Assembly: GCA_947387575.1 (NCBI GenBank)
Contig: CANDOC010000011.1
Location: 152,432-216,431 of the forward strand
DNA: 64,000 nt
From: Spongorhabdus nitratireducens
Lineage (GTDB): Bacteria > Pseudomonadota > Gammaproteobacteria > Pseudomonadales > Endozoicomonadaceae
Direction of reading: 5' to 3'
The notes beneath the pieces are model-generated. The model worked only from the letters and a program-made list of their open reading frames with translations, did not search any database and was not told the origin of the DNA. This document shows, in pieces, positions 60,720-64,000 of this stretch. A program made the position numbers and the translations under genes. Position 1 is the first letter of the stretch. Each line of letters starts with the position of its first letter.

Positions 60720-60869
60720 GCAGTAGCCTCTTCAGATGTTATTACTATGAAAATGCCGCTGTTTTCATAGTTAGGCGTGGCGACATTTTCTGCTCATGGC
60801 TGATCGGTCGTTATCCACAACGCTCATCCCTGAAGACACCTTGGGGGTAGTGTTATGTATGGCTTCTGT

Positions 60870-61916
60870 TCAGCTTGCTACAGCTTCATCATTATTGCCA
60901 TAGAGAATTTGTTCCGCCATCCGGTCTGCAATGAGACTGCTTGCCTCTCCGCTTTGTTCCTGACGATGAAACAGTTTCAGCAAGGTATCACCCAATTCAT
61001 CAACCCGGTGATAAATATCTGCTTCTGATTGCCCTTCATGGCTCATCGCAACAAAGATTAGTCCACCCGCATTAATCAGGTAGTCCGGTGCATAAAGAAT
61101 ACCCTGTCGATAAAGCGCCAGACCAACTTCCGGTCCTGCCAGCTGGTTGTTGGCTGAGCCGGCAATGGCAGAACAACGCAGTTTGGGAATCAGCTCTTCG
61201 GTTAGAATGTGACCAAGCCCACACGGGCTCAGGATGTCGCACTCTGTTGTCAGAATTTGATCCACCGGTACAGTGTTCGCACCAAACGCATCAATACAAC
61301 ACTGGCGCCGTTCCTCATCAATATCAGCAACCTGCAACTGCGCACCCGCTTCATGTAACAGGCGGCACAACTCGAATCCGACGTTACCTGCGCCCTGAAC
61401 GGCAACACGCAATCCCTGCAATGTATCCGGTAACGCATCTGAGGCCTGCAGGCAGGCTTTAATCGCAGCAAAGACACCTCTGGCGGTATAGGGGGATGGA
61501 TCACCACTGTGTGAAGTACAAGTGACATGCCTCGTTTCGGTGGAGATCCAGTCCATATCCTGCAACATGGTGCCGCTGTCCATCGCAGTGATATAGCGTC
61601 CGCCCAACTCCTCGACAAAGCGTCCAAAAGCCTTGAACAGTGCCTCACGGTCATAAGCCTCAGCTGGCTCCATAATCACTGCCTTGCCACCACCAAGATC
61701 AAGTCCGGCTAATGCCGCTTTGTAGCTCATTCCCCGGGCCAGATCGATGGCGTCTGCCAGCGCATCTTCCGTGTGGTCATAAGGTATACAGCGACATCCT
61801 CCCAGAGCCGGCCCGCGCCGTGTGCTATGAATAGCAATCATGGCTTTTAAACCCGTTGGTTTATCGTGCCGGAAATGAATGTCGTTGATTTGTGCTTCTT
61901 TCATTCGGCTGAACAT
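60870..61916 (-). CDS. Leucine (Glu/Leu/Phe/Val) dehydrogenase
   Basis: 348 aa from ATG 61916 (MFSRMKEAQINDIHFRHDKP), with a strong GGAGGG; the GTG at 61934 is not used. HSTRRGPALGGCRCIPYDHT, MSYKAALAGLDLGGGKAVIM (catalytic Lys) and VQGAGNVGFELCRLLHEAGA (NAD site) define the family. It deaminates leucine, valine or isoleucine to the 2-oxoacid, feeding the E1/E2 complex downstream. A phenylalanine-type substrate is possible. Its gene is 150 bp from E1 alpha. Confidence 0.92.
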   Translation of the reverse strand: MFSRMKEAQINDIHFRHDKPTGLKAMIAIHSTRRGPALGGCRCIPYDHTEDALADAIDLARGMSYKAALAGLDLGGGKAVIMEPAEAYDREALFKAFGRFVEELGGRYITAMDSGTMLQDMDWISTETRHVTCTSHSGDPSPYTARGVFAAIKACLQASDALPDTLQGLRVAVQGAGNVGFELCRLLHEAGAQLQVADIDEERRQCCIDAFGANTVPVDQILTTECDILSPCGLGHILTEELIPKLRCSAIAGSANNQLAGPEVGLALYRQGILYAPDYLINAGGLIFVAMSHEGQSEADIYHRVDELGDTLLKLFHRQEQSGEASSLIADRMAEQILYGNNDEAVAS

Positions 61917-62264
61917 GTGGGTCCCTCCGTGCACCAGACAGGTATAGAAACTTCAGGTTAGTCTCTTCCAGGAGCTTGTCGGACTTGAAACTGTCCCACA
62001 GGTTCCCCGGTGTCGATTCATTGTTTTAATTTTAGTACACAGCGAAAGAAGGCAGCGTTTTAGAGGGTTACAGGCTGATTCGCTTTAAAATAAATGTCCC
62101 CGTATACTGAAATTCCATTCTCTGAAAAGACAAAGAACAATAACAAACCTTAAAAAGGGTTTATCTAAGTCATTTTGCCATGGAATAAAGCAGTAATTAT
62201 TCAGTCATAAACAGAATATATAAGGATTGTTTTCTTAATTGAGAACAAACGCCAGGAGTGCATT
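61917..62264. other. 348-bp divergent region between leucine dehydrogenase and PilZ genes
   Basis: A/T-rich from ~62020. The ribosome-binding sites of both flanking genes are good (GGAGGG and AGGAG). No clear operator or RNA gene is seen, though Lrp-type regulation would be expected given the nearby gene at 62726. Confidence 0.5.
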
Positions 62265-62612
62265 ATGGATGAAACCATAAAAGAACAGCGTCTAAATCCT
62301 CGGAAGCAACTCGAGGCTGATGCCAGAGTCTGTTTAAGCGAAAACGGAGAAGATATCGGTCAACTGTCTGATGTATCCAGTACCGGTTTCAAATTGCATA
62401 CCCACCGGGCAGTCAAGCCCAGCGAAACTTTTGAATTTGATCTCTCATTGCCCCCCCAGTATCCGGGCGTCAGAACGATCAGGCTTCAGGCGGAGTGTGT
62501 ATGGTGCCAGCCTACGGTAGAAGATACCGAAAAGTTTGCTGCCGGTTTTCAGCTGATCGAAATAGAAGAGCAGGATTCGGTTGCACTCAAATATTTCATC
62601 CGGGATTACTAA
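62265..62612 (+). CDS. PilZ domain protein (c-di-GMP receptor candidate)
   Basis: 115 aa, a single PilZ domain. The ligand motifs are RLNPRKQLEADARVCLSENG (R-x3-R-like) and LSDVSSTGFKLHTHRAVKPS (D-x-S-x2-G), which bind cyclic di-GMP in family members. Its first Arg pattern is R-x-x-x-R with Lys following, so binding is likely but not assured. A stand-alone PilZ protein is usually an adaptor in motility or envelope control. It is an independent gene with a good ribosome-binding site. Confidence 0.85.
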   Translation: MDETIKEQRLNPRKQLEADARVCLSENGEDIGQLSDVSSTGFKLHTHRAVKPSETFEFDLSLPPQYPGVRTIRLQAECVWCQPTVEDTEKFAAGFQLIEIEEQDSVALKYFIRDY

Positions 62613-62725
62613 CGCAAAAGAAAATAGCCCCGAACATTAATATTCTCAGACAACACACCCTTCATGGCCTGCAGCATGCTGTCACTCAATGCTTGGCAAA
62701 ATTCTGCAGGCCGTGATTACCCTGT

Positions 62726-63214
62726 TCAGTCCAGAATGGGCAGATTCAGAGTTTCCTTCACTTCTTCCATCACAATATAGCTTTTGGAATCCCGTACACC
62801 GGGCAGCTTGAGCAGGATATCCCCCAGCAGCTCACGGTAAGATGCCATTTCGGAAATACGGGCTTTAATCAGGTAATCGAAATCACCGGATACCAGATGA
62901 CATTCCAGAACGTTAGGCAGACTGCCTACAGCCTGACGGAATTCGTCAAAAATATCTGCAGACTTCGAGTAAAGACTGATTTCGACAAAAACCAGCAAAC
63001 CGGCACGTAACTGCTTCGGGTTAAGAACAGCCGAGTAGCCCTGAATAATACCTTCGCGTTCCAGTCGCTTAACCCGCTCCATACAAGGGGTCGTACTCAG
63101 GCCCACCTGGTCAGCCAGATCCACATAGGAGATACGACCATTCTCTTGAAGGGCGCGCAGAATATTTTTGTCAATTCTGTCCAGCTGACGAGTAACTTCT
63201 TTTCTACTTCTCAT
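62726..63214 (-). CDS. lrp: Lrp/AsnC-family transcriptional regulator
   Basis: 162 aa. Helix-turn-helix LDRIDKNILRALQENGRISY followed by VDLADQVGLSTTPCMERVKR, and the ligand/oligomer domain with GYSAVLNPKQLRAGLLVFVE and VLECHLVSGDFDYLIKARIS. It matches the leucine-responsive protein closely in the N-terminal half (STTPCMERVKRLE). It may regulate the leucine dehydrogenase and oxoacid dehydrogenase genes nearby, as BkdR does in pseudomonads; that link is inferred. The gene is transcribed away from the PotG gene. Confidence 0.93.
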   Translation of the reverse strand: MRSRKEVTRQLDRIDKNILRALQENGRISYVDLADQVGLSTTPCMERVKRLEREGIIQGYSAVLNPKQLRAGLLVFVEISLYSKSADIFDEFRQAVGSLPNVLECHLVSGDFDYLIKARISEMASYRELLGDILLKLPGVRDSKSYIVMEEVKETLNLPILD

Positions 63215-63531
63215 GATGTACAGACAAGGCTCATGGGTAACTGAAAAAGTGAGGGAGGAAGTACGGAATCGTACGAATTACGACTCTATTTTATACTCCT
63301 GACACTCCCTGTCACCGCGGAAAGTGAAAACAGCGGCTAATAATAGCAGGTATCGCACGGGATACTACGATCAAAAAGCACTGTCTTGACACGGATTAAA
63401 TAAGTACATCTGCCACCATTTCCAACCCGATACAAATCAGCGAGAATGCGCCGCCTCGGTAAAAGAGAATAAACCCCTCATATTTCCGGTGTCACACATG
63501 GTTCTGAAACGCTTGTAAGAGAAAAGCTGCA
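63215..63531. other. 317-bp divergent region between lrp and potG
   Basis: Holds both promoters. A small dyad GTACGGAATCGTAC near 63262-63275 is visible before lrp and could be an operator; the repeat continues as GAATTACGAC. No RNA gene or repeat of known type seen. Confidence 0.45.
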
Positions 63532-64000
63532 ATGACATTACCTCCAGGGGCGTGCAAACAGTCACAGCCTGAAAAAAAAGAAGTGCTGCTGTCGATCGAA
63601 AAAGTCAGCAAACATTTTGATGAAACCGTAGCGGTTGATGATGTCACCCTGAAAATCAATAAAGGTGAATTTTTTGCTTTGCTCGGTGGCTCAGGTTCCG
63701 GCAAGTCAACTTTATTGAGAATGCTGGCAGGTTTTGAACAGCCATCCGAAGGACGCATCATCCTCGATGGTCAGGATATAACCAACCTGCCACCTTACAA
63801 GCGTCCCATAAATATGATGTTTCAGTCTTACGCCCTGTTTCCACATATGACGGTGGAACAAAACGTCGCATTCGGGCTGAAGCAAGACAAGCTGCCCAAA
63901 GATGAAATTCGTGACCGTGTTAATGAAATCCTGAAACTGGTTCATATGACCAGCTACGCCCGCCGTAAGCCACATCAGCTATCCGGTGGTCAGCGCCAGC
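63532..64000 (+). CDS. potG: Putrescine/spermidine ABC transporter ATP-binding protein PotG (partial)
   Basis: 156 codons are present before the window ends. Walker A GGSGSGKSTLL (~61-71), Q-loop NMMFQSYALFPHMTVEQNVA, and the start of the signature QLSGGQRQ. The stretch LAGFEQPSEGRIILDGQDI with PPYKRPINMMFQSYALFPH is typical of PotG rather than PotA. It powers putrescine import with PotF, PotH and PotI, presumably downstream of the window. Confidence 0.92.
   Translation, partial: MTLPPGACKQSQPEKKEVLLSIEKVSKHFDETVAVDDVTLKINKGEFFALLGGSGSGKSTLLRMLAGFEQPSEGRIILDGQDITNLPPYKRPINMMFQSYALFPHMTVEQNVAFGLKQDKLPKDEIRDRVNEILKLVHMTSYARRKPHQLSGGQRQ

Noticed and set aside
1-64000. CRISPR arrays, tRNA or rRNA genes, prophage or insertion sequences
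   Set aside because: No regularly spaced direct repeats with unique spacers, no tRNA-like cloverleaf and no transposase or integrase motif were seen by eye. The tandem repeats listed have no spacers and are too short.

Overview
The window looks like chromosome of a free-living or host-associated marine gammaproteobacterium, most likely in or near the Oceanospirillales. This rests on the ubiC-ubiA-phoB-phoR order, a PhoB very close to the pseudomonad type, the glycine betaine uptake genes (BCCT and ProXWV-like ABC) and the PrkA/YeaH/SpoVR set. The exact genus cannot be fixed from the sequence. Coding density is high and base composition is even. I see no rRNA, tRNA, CRISPR array, prophage or recognisable insertion sequence.

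Layout. 1-4.4 kb: osmoprotectant uptake (BCCT transporter, MarR regulator, ProX-ProW-ProV-like ABC). 4.5-9.4 kb: a lipoprotein, a three-gene SDR/monooxygenase/zinc-type oxidoreductase group with a divergent LysR, then a second LysR. 9.4-13.1 kb: a leftward UbiD-type hydroxyarylic acid decarboxylase operon (UbiD, VdcD-like, UbiX, outer-membrane MetA-pathway protein, LpdD-like, LysR). 13.4-17 kb: an amidohydrolase, small secreted Cys- and His-rich proteins and a DUF411 metal protein. 17.0-17.5 kb: zinc-independent ribosomal proteins L36B and L31B behind a Zur box, flanked by a duplicated segment. 17.7-21.8 kb: a leftward TetR-controlled operon with two tiny membrane proteins, a sterol-desaturase-type hydroxylase, DUF2141 and a B12-binding radical SAM enzyme. 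21.9-29.3 kb: a GS-like enzyme, aldehyde dehydrogenase, Fe-alcohol dehydrogenase, class I amidotransferase and ethanolamine-type permease with a LysR.

29.4-32.4 kb: cueR, a 27-aa ORF and copA with a CueR-type promoter. 32.4-38.3 kb: DUF3301, an NCS1 permease overlapping mgsA, bacteriohemerythrin, a zinc-ribbon membrane protein, an NfsA-like nitroreductase and a Zur-boxed znuA. 38.8-44.9 kb: uvrD, a coiled-coil hypothetical, an orphan TRAP binding protein, murI, a DksA/TraR-like protein. 45-50.3 kb: ubiquinone genes and phoB-phoR. 50.4-57 kb: an H-NS-like protein and the prkA-yeaH-(secreted protein)-spoVR operon. 57.4-62 kb: a branched-chain-type 2-oxoacid dehydrogenase E1a-E1b-E2 with leucine dehydrogenase. 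62.2-64 kb: a PilZ protein, an Lrp-type regulator and the start of potG.

How they work together. The most coherent pathway is at 21.9-28.2 kb. It holds every step expected for ethanolamine (or another amino alcohol) catabolism through gamma-glutamylation: import, glutamylation, two oxidations and hydrolysis. The UbiD operon carries an unusually complete set of maturation and accessory genes. Two Zur boxes tie zinc uptake to zinc-sparing ribosomal proteins. A second layer is visible in the spacers: several gaps contain short exact or near-exact tandem repeats (11-19 bp) or perfect hairpins that no gene explains. Positions given as residue numbers are counted by eye and are approximate.
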